This document shows positions 43,530 to 51,914 of a DNA stretch of 64,000 bases, one piece after another (the stretch's first letter is position 1; every line of letters starts with the position of its first letter). Location of the stretch: positions 1,612,001 through 1,676,000 of the forward strand of contig NZ_CP082161.1 of NCBI RefSeq assembly GCF_023101665.1, in the 5' to 3' direction. This stretch comes from Bradyrhizobium sp. 195 (GTDB lineage Bacteria > Pseudomonadota > Alphaproteobacteria > Rhizobiales > Xanthobacteraceae). Position numbers and translations under genes: made by a program. Under the pieces are notes generated by a model that searched no databases, had not been told where the DNA came from, and was given only the letters and a program-made list of their open reading frames with translations.

Positions 43530-44747
43530 TCAGTCTCTCGCCACGCGCTGCGGTGTCAGATTGGCGGCGCGGATGAATGCCGCAGCGAGCAAGGCTGAGA
43601 GAGCATAGCCGAGACCCGGCAATATCAGCGTGACCCTGTAGCCAAATCTCGCCGCGATAAACCCGCTCGCCGCGAAGCCTATCAATGCGAACGCCGACAT
43701 CACCGAAGTCAGGAACGTGACATCTGTCCCCGCCTTGCCTGGCCGGGCGAGCGCGAGAAACCAGTTTGTGAATGTAACATGCTGGACTGCGAGGGCCGCG
43801 AACACGATCCCAACGCTCGCGACGGCGCTCACGCGAACGCCGACATAGCGATCGATAATCGCAAGCGCTCCAAAACCGATGGCCAGGACTGCACAACCCC
43901 AGATCACGCCCCGGTTCGGCGCCATTCGGGTCAGGATCGCGCTGGTCACTGGCGCGATGATAGTATACGTGACTACGTTCGAGGGCGCTCCGATCCATCC
44001 GATATCTGCCGCGGCAAAGCCGAGATCGACGAGCCGCAACTGCACCATTGCAAACGCCAGCGCGATCCCGATAACGCCGGGCGCGATCAATGCAGCCGTT
44101 GTCCACATGCCGTTGTTGAGAAGGATCGGGAAGATAGACAGGCGCTGCGGTGAGCGCACTCGGTTCATGCAATGGAGCGGTTCAGGAATCGCGAACACCC
44201 ATCCAGCGAAAACGGCTAGCAGCAGCGCTAAGCCCAGCAAGGCCGGACGCCAACCGACAATCTCGATCAGCTGGAGGCAGACCGCGCCACCGATCACATG
44301 GCCGACGACCCGTCCCCAGCCCAGCAGCGCAGCGCCGAGCGGACGCTCGCCGGAACCGAGAGCTTCCGCTATGTAGCCCAATGTTGCGATCCGCTGTGTG
44401 GCGGCGACGGTCGCAAGGGCGAGAGAAACAAGAAAAACCGGCACGAAATCGGTCTTTGGGTTCAAAAATGCCATCGCTGCCAGCGCAGTGGTAGTGGCGA
44501 TTTGGGTCAACAGGATCCATGACCGCCTCAGCCCGAGACGATTGAGGCTCCATCGATCCACGACGGGGGCCCAAAGAAAGTTAACGATGAAGGCAAAGAA
44601 GACCGTGCCATACAAGCCGACCAGTTCCAGGCTGGCGCCGTTGCCCCGAAGGATCACCGGAATGGCCGAATAGATCAACGCGATCGCCAGATACTGCTGA
44701 CTGGCCAACGCAACCATCCCGATATGTGGCATGTAGCGACTTGCCAT
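43530..44747 (-). CDS. MFS transporter, AmpG/RhtX-like
   Basis: A 405-residue protein with about twelve hydrophobic segments. The N-terminal half (ALIYSAIPVILRGNGASLELVGLYGTVFFAFIVNFLWAPVVDRWSL, then GLRRSWILLTQ) matches the AmpG/RhtX/FptX branch of the major facilitator superfamily. There a W-A-P-x-V-D-R motif in loop 2-3 replaces the usual GxLaDRxGRR. Members import muropeptides or ferric siderophores across the inner membrane. The ATG at 44747 follows AAGGAAGAGG; upstream in-frame starts lack this. The gene lies between the duplicated LuxR gene and the broken porin. A siderophore or other small-molecule import role is plausible but unproven. Confidence 0.82.
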   Translation of the reverse strand: MASRYMPHIGMVALASQQYLAIALIYSAIPVILRGNGASLELVGLYGTVFFAFIVNFLWAPVVDRWSLNRLGLRRSWILLTQIATTTALAAMAFLNPKTDFVPVFLVSLALATVAATQRIATLGYIAEALGSGERPLGAALLGWGRVVGHVIGGAVCLQLIEIVGWRPALLGLALLLAVFAGWVFAIPEPLHCMNRVRSPQRLSIFPILLNNGMWTTAALIAPGVIGIALAFAMVQLRLVDLGFAAADIGWIGAPSNVVTYTIIAPVTSAILTRMAPNRGVIWGCAVLAIGFGALAIIDRYVGVRVSAVASVGIVFAALAVQHVTFTNWFLALARPGKAGTDVTFLTSVMSAFALIGFAASGFIAARFGYRVTLILPGLGYALSALLAAAFIRAANLTPQRVARD

Positions 44748-45544
44748 CAAGCCTCTTCCTTTTAAAGAGCAGTTTCGCATGTGCTTCGAGAGCGCGGTTT
44801 GGACAAGCAGTGGATCGTTCCAGCGCAGCAGCGCCTCAAACCGGACTATGATCCGAGCGTTGGCTGTACGGGGTGAGAGATCCGGGTGGCAGTTTCTACT
44901 TCGAATCAGTTCGCACACTGCGCCTGACCTTCATCTTGTCGAGCAGACCGACCGGCTAGAAACAGGTGGCGACGTCGCTATACATCGGCGAAGGATTAAT
45001 GAAAGACGACCGGCCGCAACCGTCGCCGGCCTGCGCGCCAACTTATCCTCTGACCAGCTCCACAGAACGGGCGTCAGCTTTATTGCTGGGCCAAGGCCTG
45101 CCGAATTGACCTCGCAGCTAGCGATGGGCGCAATCATCGCGGCTCCTGAAGAAACGAACTCCAGAGTCACATCAAACACTCCATTGCGCGCATCCGGTTT
45201 TTAGCCAAGCGCCGTGAAGCCGGCATCGTGACGGCGGTACGAAATGAAGCAAGCAGCGTGCCGCTTGAAAACTGAAGGTTCTCTAGTCGCCTCATGTTGC
45301 GCGGGCGCGTCAGATTGGAAACAACGATATCTCGAACCTGACAATCGTGTCGTTATCCTTGACCGTACACACCACGCGCATTTCAGAGGTGGAAGGCTGG
45401 GATCTGGCGCGTGCACCCAGTGTGCCGCTGCCGACGAGGCGCATATCGCAAGGCCCAGTGCAGAAGATCATGTCCCTTGCGTAACTTGCAAAGGCGGCGC
45501 TTCTGCAAAGGCGGCCAGTCAGCGCTGCGCGGAAGAGCACTCCG
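44748..45544 (+). other. Region without recognised genes
   Basis: About 800 bases between the transporter start and the porin terminator. Several overlapping short frames, none recognisable. Confidence 0.35.
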
Positions 45545-45573
45545 AAGAAAAAGCCCCGACCGAAGGTCGGGGC
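45545..45573 (-). terminator. Rho-independent terminator of the broken porin gene
   Basis: Read on the minus strand: AGCCCCGACC-TTC-GGTCGGGGCT followed by TTTTTC. It sits just after the porin reading frame, as in the intact paralog (63100-63130). Confidence 0.85.
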
Positions 45574-45576
45574 TCC

Positions 45577-46323
45577 TCAATCCGCCGCAAACGTGTTGAG
45601 ATCGCTATTTCTAACCACCGGAAACAGCTTGTAGTTAAGCCGAAGGGTTACCATATCGACATCCTGGTGAATGCGATCCGACCCGGCAGCGGGGAAGGTC
45701 ACGTTGCTCTCCGGGATGAACAGGTGATCATACTCGACGCCAACTGACCAGCTGGGGGCGAAGTTAACTTCCAGGCCAGCGCCTACGGCGCGCCCCAATG
45801 GACAATATCGCTTTTAGCAAGCTCCGCCCCAGTGACCGTCGAGTTGGTCTGGTCTGTGTTGCTGGTCACCACAGCACCGCGCTTGGCCCAAAGCAGCACG
45901 GTTTTGAAAGCGTAGCCGATCTGGCCGGTGAGCAAGCCGAACGCATCCGTCTTGGTTCGATTGATGTTCGACGGGAAAGCGGTGCTGATATTGGAGCCGC
46001 TGAACTCTGCCCAGTCGTCCAGGCCTTCAACGCCGTAGACCACATTGAACGTCTGCCAGCGATAGCCAATCTGGCCACCGATAGTGCCGGCGGTCATACC
46101 ATGGCAGCCTTCGGGAGTAACGCCTGCGAAATCCCAGCAGTTATGGCTCGAGCCCCAGCCGCCGTTAATGCCATATAGTAACCGGTCCAGTCACAGATCG
46201 CGGGAGCGACCGAGAGCTGCGGCGCGTTGGATTGGACAGGCTGTGGAGCGAGATCCGCGCAAAATGCGGGACCGCCGCGTTGATTGCGACGATGCTTGCA
46301 GTCAGAAGCGGCAAATTCTTCAT
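45577..46323 (-). pseudogene. Omp31-like outer membrane porin, broken (copy 1)
   Basis: Aligned by eye with the intact porin at 63151-63888. The signal peptide start MKNLPLLTASIVAINAAV (from 46323), the TIGGQIGYRWQTFNVVYGVEGLDDWAEFSGSN segment (46030-46080) and the C-terminal SWSVGVEYDHLFIPESNVTFPA...LNYKL segment (45610-45760) are all present but in three frames. Frame changes occur near 46250, 46100 and 45790, and the C-terminus is extended. The gene encoded an eight-stranded beta-barrel of the Omp25/Omp31 type. Sequence upstream of the start is also related to that of the intact copy, so the duplication covers the promoter. Confidence 0.88.
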
Positions 46324-46557
46324 TGGAGTGTTATTCCTCACTTGAACCCCGGCTCTGCGCGTCTTGGCAACATCATCGTGAATTGCTGTAACTTCAGCAC
46401 AACATTCCTCAGGAAGAAATCGCTCTAATCTCACGTTGCGTTAGGTACTGGAGCTAGAAATCCCGCCATCCAGAATGTTAGCGTTGATGCGCGTATTGGT
46501 TCAAGCACGTGGGAGTTAGCTGTCCAACTTGGAGGGCTGCTCGCATCAAAGAGCGGC
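46324..46557 (-). other. Porin copy 1 upstream region
   Basis: The part 46324-46420 resembles 63889-63985 upstream of the intact porin (shared CGCGTCTT-ACAACAT and GCTGTAAC blocks). The remainder up to the IS630 end is unrecognised. Confidence 0.5.
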
Positions 46558-47800
46558 TAGTCGCCCGATTCATTCAGATTGCGGGGTAGAGGTGCTTGAG
46601 TTTGATACGGGCATTGGAGGTTGAGAATTGCCAATTGGCCTTGGCGTGGTTTGCGTTGCGGTCGTGCTCCCATGCGGCGATTTCCTCAACGAGGGTCTGT
46701 TTATCGGCAATCCGACGATCGAGGCACTGGGACGTGAGGACGCCGAGTTCGGACTCGGCCAAGTCAAGCCAACTGCCGTGTTTCGGCGTGTAGTGCCATT
46801 CGAAGCGCTCGACCAGCCGCCTGGCCCGGCGGCTGGAAACGCTTCGAGTGATCCCTTGCCGTGGATGTTGAGATTGTCCTGGACCAGTACGACGGTCTTG
46901 GCGTTGGCGAAGTAGCGATCGGCCAGTTCCTTCAACACGTGAGCGTAGTCCACGGCGGTATGGCGATCGGTGACCTTGACGTGGCGCCAGCCTTCGAGCG
47001 GTGCAAACATCATGAAGATGTTGGCGGTGCCGTTGCGCTCGTACTCGTAATCGCAGCGGGCCGGGCGTCCCGGCTTCATTGGGATTGGCAGGCGCGTCTC
47101 GGCAAGGAACTGCTTGGAGGTCTCGTCCAGGCACACCAGTGGGTAATCGGCATCGCGTGGCCGCGTGTAGACCGTCAGCACGTCTTCCATGGCGGCTACG
47201 AACGCGCCATTGGCCTTCGGCGGGATGACCCAGCACTGCCGGCGATGGGCTGGAGAATGTTTTTTTTTAGCGCCCGCCCAATCGTCGAGTCACTGGCGTG
47301 ATCGACAATTTGGAGTTCCACGACTTTTTTCTCCAACAGCCGCAAGGTCCAGCGCGCGCGTCCCTTGGGCGGCTTGGAACAAGCCAGCGCAATCAGTTTG
47401 GCTTCTTTCTCGCCGTCAAAAATCCGGGCAACCGCCGGTGTGGCTCGTTGCTTGCGGCTCAACACAGCCTCGAAGCCTTCTTCCACCAGTTGCTTCCGGA
47501 CCCGGTAAACCATCGATGCGCTGGTCTCCAGCGCCTTGATGATCCGGTTGTCACTCCAGCCTTCACCGGCTTCCGACACATCGGCCTTCAACAATATCCG
47601 CGCCTTCAGCAAGCGCTGGGCCGCGCTCTTGCCTTTTCGTATCAACGCTTCGAGTAGCTCGCGCTCCTCAACGCTCAGCCGCACAACATACTTCTTTACC
47701 GAAATCTCCTTCGCAGCCATGATCCTCTCCGTCGCTTGCCTCGCGACGGAATCGAATCATGAAATCCATGTCCTTGCAAATTGATTGAAGCGAGCGACTA
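46558..47800 (-). mobile_element. IS630-family element
   Basis: Imperfect inverted repeats CTAGTCGCCCGATTCATTCA (left) and CTAGTCGCTCGCTTCAATCA (right, read inward) bound the element; the terminal TA fits the IS630 target preference. One transposase coding region on the minus strand fills it, with a slippery run between two frames and a later disabling frameshift. Confidence 0.85.
46574..47720 (-). pseudogene. IS630-family transposase, frameshifted
   Basis: The N-terminal part (47720 to about 47265) carries a helix-turn-helix: GWSDNRIIKALETSASMVYRVRKQLVEEGFEAVLSRK. It meets a run of nine A residues (47260-47268 on the plus strand as T), where a -1 shift joins RALKK to RRQCWVIPPKANGAFVAAMED. 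Such slippery sites are used by IS630 members for programmed frameshifting. The DDE domain follows: LVCLDETSKQFL and VVLVQDNLNIHGKGS. Near 46825 a missing base moves the frame again before the HYTPKHGSWLDLAESELGVL segment with the catalytic Glu. That second shift is probably inactivating. Confidence 0.88.
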
Positions 47801-48065
47801 GTGCAGATCTCGGCAAAGCACCCGAGAACGAAATGCGCGTCCACGGTCCGTGAGCAGCGGGTTGCGATCTTGGGCATCCTTGACTAACCTCGGAATCGCG
47901 TCGAAGGCATCAGACGCTTCCGAAGGTTGCCTGTCGGAACGACCCCCGAGCTGCGCAATCATGGGCTTGACGCATCGATGATGGGCCAGCGGACGGATAT
48001 CCAAGTCGATCTCAGTGATCATCGAATGCTGCCGCGCACAATCTCTGAGGTCAAACAACGCTCGC
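47801..48065 (+). other. Region without recognised genes
   Basis: About 265 bases between the IS630 element and a chimeric pseudogene; no resemblance noticed. Confidence 0.3.
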
Positions 48066-48328
48066 AGGTGCGTCCTTGTACGCATTGATCAACAATGCCG
48101 GCGTTTCGCCGAAAGCGCAAAATGGCGCGCCGCAGACATCGTTGACGACGTTGATCGAAACGTGGATGAGTGTGTTCCATCTCACTCTGGTGGCTGCGAT
48201 CCTGCTTGCGCAGGGCTTTTTTTGGCGAGCTAAAAGCCGCGGCAGGATCGATTGTCAACGTGACCTCAATCGCAGGCTCGCGGGTGCACCCGTTTGCTGG
48301 CAGCGCCTATACGACTTCGAAGGCGGGC
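48066..48328 (+). pseudogene. SDR fragment fused to fixA remnant
   Basis: Central part of a short-chain dehydrogenase: ALINNAGVSPKAQNGAPQTSL, then a frame change in a run of seven T (48217-48223), then GELKAAAGSIVNVTSIAGSRVHPFAGSAYTTSKAG with the catalytic Ser and Tyr-x-x-x-Lys. At 48328 the sequence changes to FixA-like. Both ends of the dehydrogenase are missing. Confidence 0.8.
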
Positions 48329-49120
48329 GCTCGTCGTCTGCATCAAGCAGGTTCCCGGCTCCGCGCAGATCCGCGTGCCCCCCGTGACCAACACCATCAT
48401 GCGTCAGGGCGTGCCGACGATCATCAATCCATACGATCTCTTCGCGCTCGAGGCAGCGCTGGAATTGCGCGATCGGTTTGACGGCGAAATCACCGTGCTT
48501 ACAATCGGGCCAATGTCATCCGAAGACTCCTTACGCAAGGCGCTGACATTCGGCGCCGATCGAGCCATTCTGCTCAGTGACCGCTGCTTCGCTGGCTCCG
48601 ATACTCTGGTAACAACTTACGCATTGGCAGCCGCCATCCGAAAAGTCGGTAAGGAGCATGGACCGCCCGACCTCATCTTTACCGGCAGGCAAACCATCGA
48701 CGGTGACACCGCGCAGGTGGGACCCGGCATTGTGAAGCGACTTGGCATGCTATAGCTGACCTACGTCGGCAAGTTTAGAGCACTAGATCCGACCGTGCGC
48801 AAATTGAAACGGAACGACGCGCCGAAGGCGGTGTCCAGGTTCTGCCTACCAGGCTGCTGTGTCTCATTACCATTCTCGAGGCCACCAACTAGATTCGCCG
48901 CGGCGCCATGGCGGATGCGCTACGAGCCGCCCGCGCGCCATTCGTGAAATGGAAGGCACAGGACGCGGGCGTCGAGGACCTTTCCAAGTGTGGTCTTAAA
49001 GGCTCGCCGACCGTGATCAAGCGGGTCTTCGCTCCCTCGGCGCGCGGTGACAAAGCGGGCGCTGCCTTCCGAGCAGCCGGCGCAAGCTTTGATCGACGCG
49101 ATCTTCAAGCACCAGCCTAG
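48329..49120 (+). pseudogene. fixA: fixA (electron transfer flavoprotein beta-like), decayed
   Basis: The frame from 48329 reads LVVCIKQVPGSAQIRVPPVTNTIMRQGVPTIINPYDLFALEAALELRDRF, then LRKALTFGADRAILLSDRCFAGSDTL and TGRQTIDGDTAQVGPGIVKRLGML. A TAG follows at 48753-48755 in a position where FixA continues with QLTYV. After a damaged stretch (48780-48890) the frame resumes as RRGAMADALRAARAPFVKWKAQDAGVEDLSKCGLKGSPTVIKRVFAP, the FixA C-terminal domain. FixAB delivers electrons toward nitrogenase in rhizobia and is distinct from housekeeping EtfB. This copy is clearly not functional. Confidence 0.88.
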
Positions 49121-49511
49121 CTTGAAGCGGAACTTGCCGCACGGGTCCGCGAGTAATCTGGGCAGCTTTGCGGGCGCTTTCAGGCATGCGCGTCGCTGCA
49201 CAACTCCGAGGCTCTAACCGCTCCTGGATGAAAACTCGACGGCAGGGCCGCGGCAAGCGCGGAACCGACAAGAGGAATTTCTCGGCGCGGGTCTTACGTC
49301 TTCAAGACCGCAGCCCGTCTGGAAGGATCTCGACGTAGGGAATGGGTGGTTGAGTCGGACTGCGTGAGGTTGCAGATTGACAAACTCAGACGACTGAAGT
49401 CCCGTATCGGCCAATACTAGGAAGATTAAGCGCGCACCCTCGTTTAGGACCCATCCCTCAAGAGCTAGTTCTGAATGAAGAACATCGTCGAATGGGCTTC
49501 ACACGTTGCCG
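49121..49511 (-). other. Region without recognised genes
   Basis: About 390 bases downstream of the PurF-like operon and of the fixA remnant. No convincing terminator was found. Confidence 0.35.
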
Positions 49512-50438
49512 CTAATTCTGCCGTGATTCGTCATCCCTTGAGGAAAGCGCAAGATGAGGCAAGGTCAATTCACCTTTGCCTTCGGCGAGACAGGTTTGAA
49601 ACTTTTGCGCGGCGGCAGTCAGAACTGGTACCTTCAACGCGGTTTCGTTCGCTAATCGCACGCCGCAGTCAATATCCTTTTTAGCGTTTCTGATCGATAT
49701 TGCCAAAGCATCCGGCTTTTCGTCCAACAAAAAGGCTGCAAAGTTTTGGAATATCCCGCTGTTGGGCGCGCCGCGACTGACCAAGGAGCGTAAGGTTGCA
49801 AGGTCGACGTCAATGGCATCGGCAAGCTGGCAAGCTTCGGCTACCACCGCCGCCATGCCCATCGTCATGCTATTATAGACAAGTTTGAGCTTATGGCCCT
49901 GTCCAATATCACCCACATGGACGATGTTCTCGCAAAATGCGGTAAGAACACGAGCCGCGATAGGAAACGTGTTCTGATCCGATCCAACGATGGCGTTGAG
50001 ACGCCCTTGCTCTGCTTGTTCAGGGCTTCGTGTTACGGGGGCATCTATGAAGTGCAATGCATGCTTTTTGGCCTGTTCGGCTAGAGTGAGGGTTGAAGCA
50101 GGATAGGACGTGGTGCAGTCAAGTATCAAACTCTGTCGGGGCAAACGTGCAAATAGCCCATGTTGCCCAAGGCAGACTTCCTCGACCTCGCAACTTGAGG
50201 GCAGGGATAAAACGACGGCACTTACATGCCGGGCCAATTCAGAAATTGCGGTGTGCTCATGAGCACCCATGCCAGTCAAGCGTTCCGCGCCAACACGGGT
50301 TCTGTTGACTTTGATATGCAGTTCAGTGCCATGGCGCAAAAGACTGATTCCTATGCCTGTTCCCATGCGCCCTGCGCCGATTAGGCCGATTCGTTGTCCG
50401 ACTTTCCCAGGCGTTGCAGTTGACGGAGTTTCAGTCAT
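49512..50438 (-). CDS. Beta-hydroxyacid dehydrogenase family protein (6PGDH/3-HIBADH-like)
   Basis: A 308-residue NAD(P)-dependent dehydrogenase. The Rossmann motif is GLIGAGRMGTGI (residues 18-29). The substrate motif near residue 131 reads DAPVTRSPEQAEQGRL instead of the usual DAPVSGG, and the catalytic-Lys motif is GQGHKLKLVYNSMTMG near 179. Members oxidise beta-hydroxyacids or reduce semialdehydes and imines. It is the last gene of a compact minus-strand operon, 11 bp after the HAD phosphatase. The changed substrate motif suggests a substrate outside the classical set. The frame is intact. Confidence 0.87.
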   Translation of the reverse strand: MTETPSTATPGKVGQRIGLIGAGRMGTGIGISLLRHGTELHIKVNRTRVGAERLTGMGAHEHTAISELARHVSAVVLSLPSSCEVEEVCLGQHGLFARLPRQSLILDCTTSYPASTLTLAEQAKKHALHFIDAPVTRSPEQAEQGRLNAIVGSDQNTFPIAARVLTAFCENIVHVGDIGQGHKLKLVYNSMTMGMAAVVAEACQLADAIDVDLATLRSLVSRGAPNSGIFQNFAAFLLDEKPDALAISIRNAKKDIDCGVRLANETALKVPVLTAAAQKFQTCLAEGKGELTLPHLALSSRDDESRQN

Positions 50439-50449
50439 GCTCTGCGTCG

Positions 50450-51133
50450 TTATGAGTTCTGAAAAAGACCACGCTCCTGCAGAATGGGCAGCAGCTTATG
50501 ATGGTCCTGGATGAGATAATCCGGCTGCGCCGCTCGCAGACGCGTCTCGGAAACAAATCCGCCCGTAATGGCTACGCTGATCAAGCCAAGATCGCGTGCA
50601 ATATCCGTTTCGACCGGCATGTCCCCGACGATGAAAGTTGAGCTGGGGTTCAGATTGTATGCCCGCATATACAGACGAAGCCGCTCTCCTTTGCTTATGC
50701 CTTTATATTGAGTAGCGCGGCTTTCAAACGCCAGAACCTCCGCGACACAATCTTCGATTCCATGTCGTCGTAATTGGGTAATAAGGGGGTCGACTATATG
50801 GTTACTGACAATAATGCTGGAAACGTCTTGTTGACGTGCCGTTTCCAAAATGCAGCGCGCGCCTTCGCGCAGATCGGCTTTACTCGCCAGCGGTTCGTAG
50901 GTGTCGTGAAAAATAGCGCTGTCATGGCTATCCACCGTTTCGATTTCGCTCTCCGACATTCCTAGATTGCGGAAAAAAACGGAAAGTGGGACATCGAAAT
51001 GATCCCGAAAAGTTTGCATATCGATGGCAGCTCGGCCGAAGCGACCCAAAATGGTGTTCGTTGTTTGTAGCAAGGCGTCGGCGTCGTCGAGGAGAGTGCC
51101 GTTCCAGTCGAATACAAGAGCAAGTTTCATCAT
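50450..51133 (-). CDS. HAD-superfamily phosphatase (phosphoglycolate phosphatase-like)
   Basis: A 227-residue HAD hydrolase. Motif I is DWNGTLLDD with the nucleophile Asp at 9 and Asn at the +2 position, where phosphatases usually have the acid/base Asp. Motif II is the Ser in IIVSNH, motif III a Lys in KGISKGERL, and motif IV GDMPVETD. A helical cap follows motif I (residues 15-85). The fold is that of Gph-like phosphatases acting on small phosphorylated metabolites. It sits 4 bp after the PurF-like coding region and 11 bp before the dehydrogenase, so it probably dephosphorylates an intermediate in the same short pathway. The Asp-to-Asn change makes phosphatase activity less certain. Confidence 0.85.
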   Translation of the reverse strand: MMKLALVFDWNGTLLDDADALLQTTNTILGRFGRAAIDMQTFRDHFDVPLSVFFRNLGMSESEIETVDSHDSAIFHDTYEPLASKADLREGARCILETARQQDVSSIIVSNHIVDPLITQLRRHGIEDCVAEVLAFESRATQYKGISKGERLRLYMRAYNLNPSSTFIVGDMPVETDIARDLGLISVAITGGFVSETRLRAAQPDYLIQDHHKLLPILQERGLFQNS

Positions 51134-51137
51134 GGCC

Positions 51138-51914
51138 TCATGCTGCAGACGTTTTCGTTGAGGTGAGATCGGAGATCAATCTATTCAAATTCTCGTCTGC
51201 ACGTTTTTGCCCGCCAGGGGTCGGCATCTCGAACGTAAACGCAGAAAGATCGATTCCCTCATGTCCCCGCGGCAGCAAGGAAAGCAGATCTTCAAAGGGC
51301 AAATACGTGATGGTAGCAGCGTTGATCGATAGAGCAATTTTGCGTTCGATCACCCGGAGCGTTTGCGGCGCGATCCTATGAGAGCGCAGGCTGTCCTGCC
51401 GCGTTTCGGGTGGCAGGCTTTTCCATATTTTCCAGAACCCTAGCTCATCTATGGTCTCGATACCCATGCCGTAGTAATTTGGTGCAACGATAGGCGGCGA
51501 ACCAATTGCCCAATGCACAGCCTTTGCCCCAGCGGCAAGGAGCATCTCCGTCACTGCGCGGCTTGTATCGCCACGAATAAGAGCTTCATCGGCTACGACG
51601 ATGATTCTATCCGCGACGTCGTTCGTTGCGACGCGGTACTTTTGCCAGATGAGCGATTTGCGTTCGCCAAGAGACCCGATAAGTGTGCGCTGAGAACGGT
51701 TTACTGCGATCACCTCGTGCCGTTGGACGAGTGCACTTTGCTGTTTGGCCAGCGATGCAAATAGACCGTCGGCATACGGTGTCCCGGTGCGCGGCATGGA
51801 AGAAACGATTATGGGAGCGGAGCTTGTTTCGACTGCTAATCGCGGCCAGACAATTCGGCCCAAGGCCATGCCTATATCATGACGAGTTGCTAGATGAGAT
51901 TGCCCTTGCACCAA
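51138..51914 (-). CDS. PurF-like protein, C-terminal phosphoribosyltransferase half
   Basis: This frame carries the C-terminal domain of an amidophosphoribosyltransferase-like protein. GQSHLATRHDIGMALGRIVW follows the PurF pattern, SSMPRTGTPYADGLF matches the V-P-D-S-G-x-x-A region, and RIIVVADEALIRGDTSRAVTEML matches the PRPP-loop region whose consensus is VDDSIVRGTTS. After that comes WAIGSPPIVAPNYYGMGIET, matching the SSPPI...YGID segment. The PRPP loop has Ala for the first Asp, so PRPP use is doubtful. The apparent TTG start at 51914 is not a natural gene start: the coding similarity extends upstream in this frame (ETLYLGNARTL) to about 51960, overlapping the end of the N-terminal half. 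The two pieces are one gene split by a frameshift. Confidence 0.8.
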   Translation of the reverse strand: MVQGQSHLATRHDIGMALGRIVWPRLAVETSSAPIIVSSMPRTGTPYADGLFASLAKQQSALVQRHEVIAVNRSQRTLIGSLGERKSLIWQKYRVATNDVADRIIVVADEALIRGDTSRAVTEMLLAAGAKAVHWAIGSPPIVAPNYYGMGIETIDELGFWKIWKSLPPETRQDSLRSHRIAPQTLRVIERKIALSINAATITYLPFEDLLSLLPRGHEGIDLSAFTFEMPTPGGQKRADENLNRLISDLTSTKTSAA

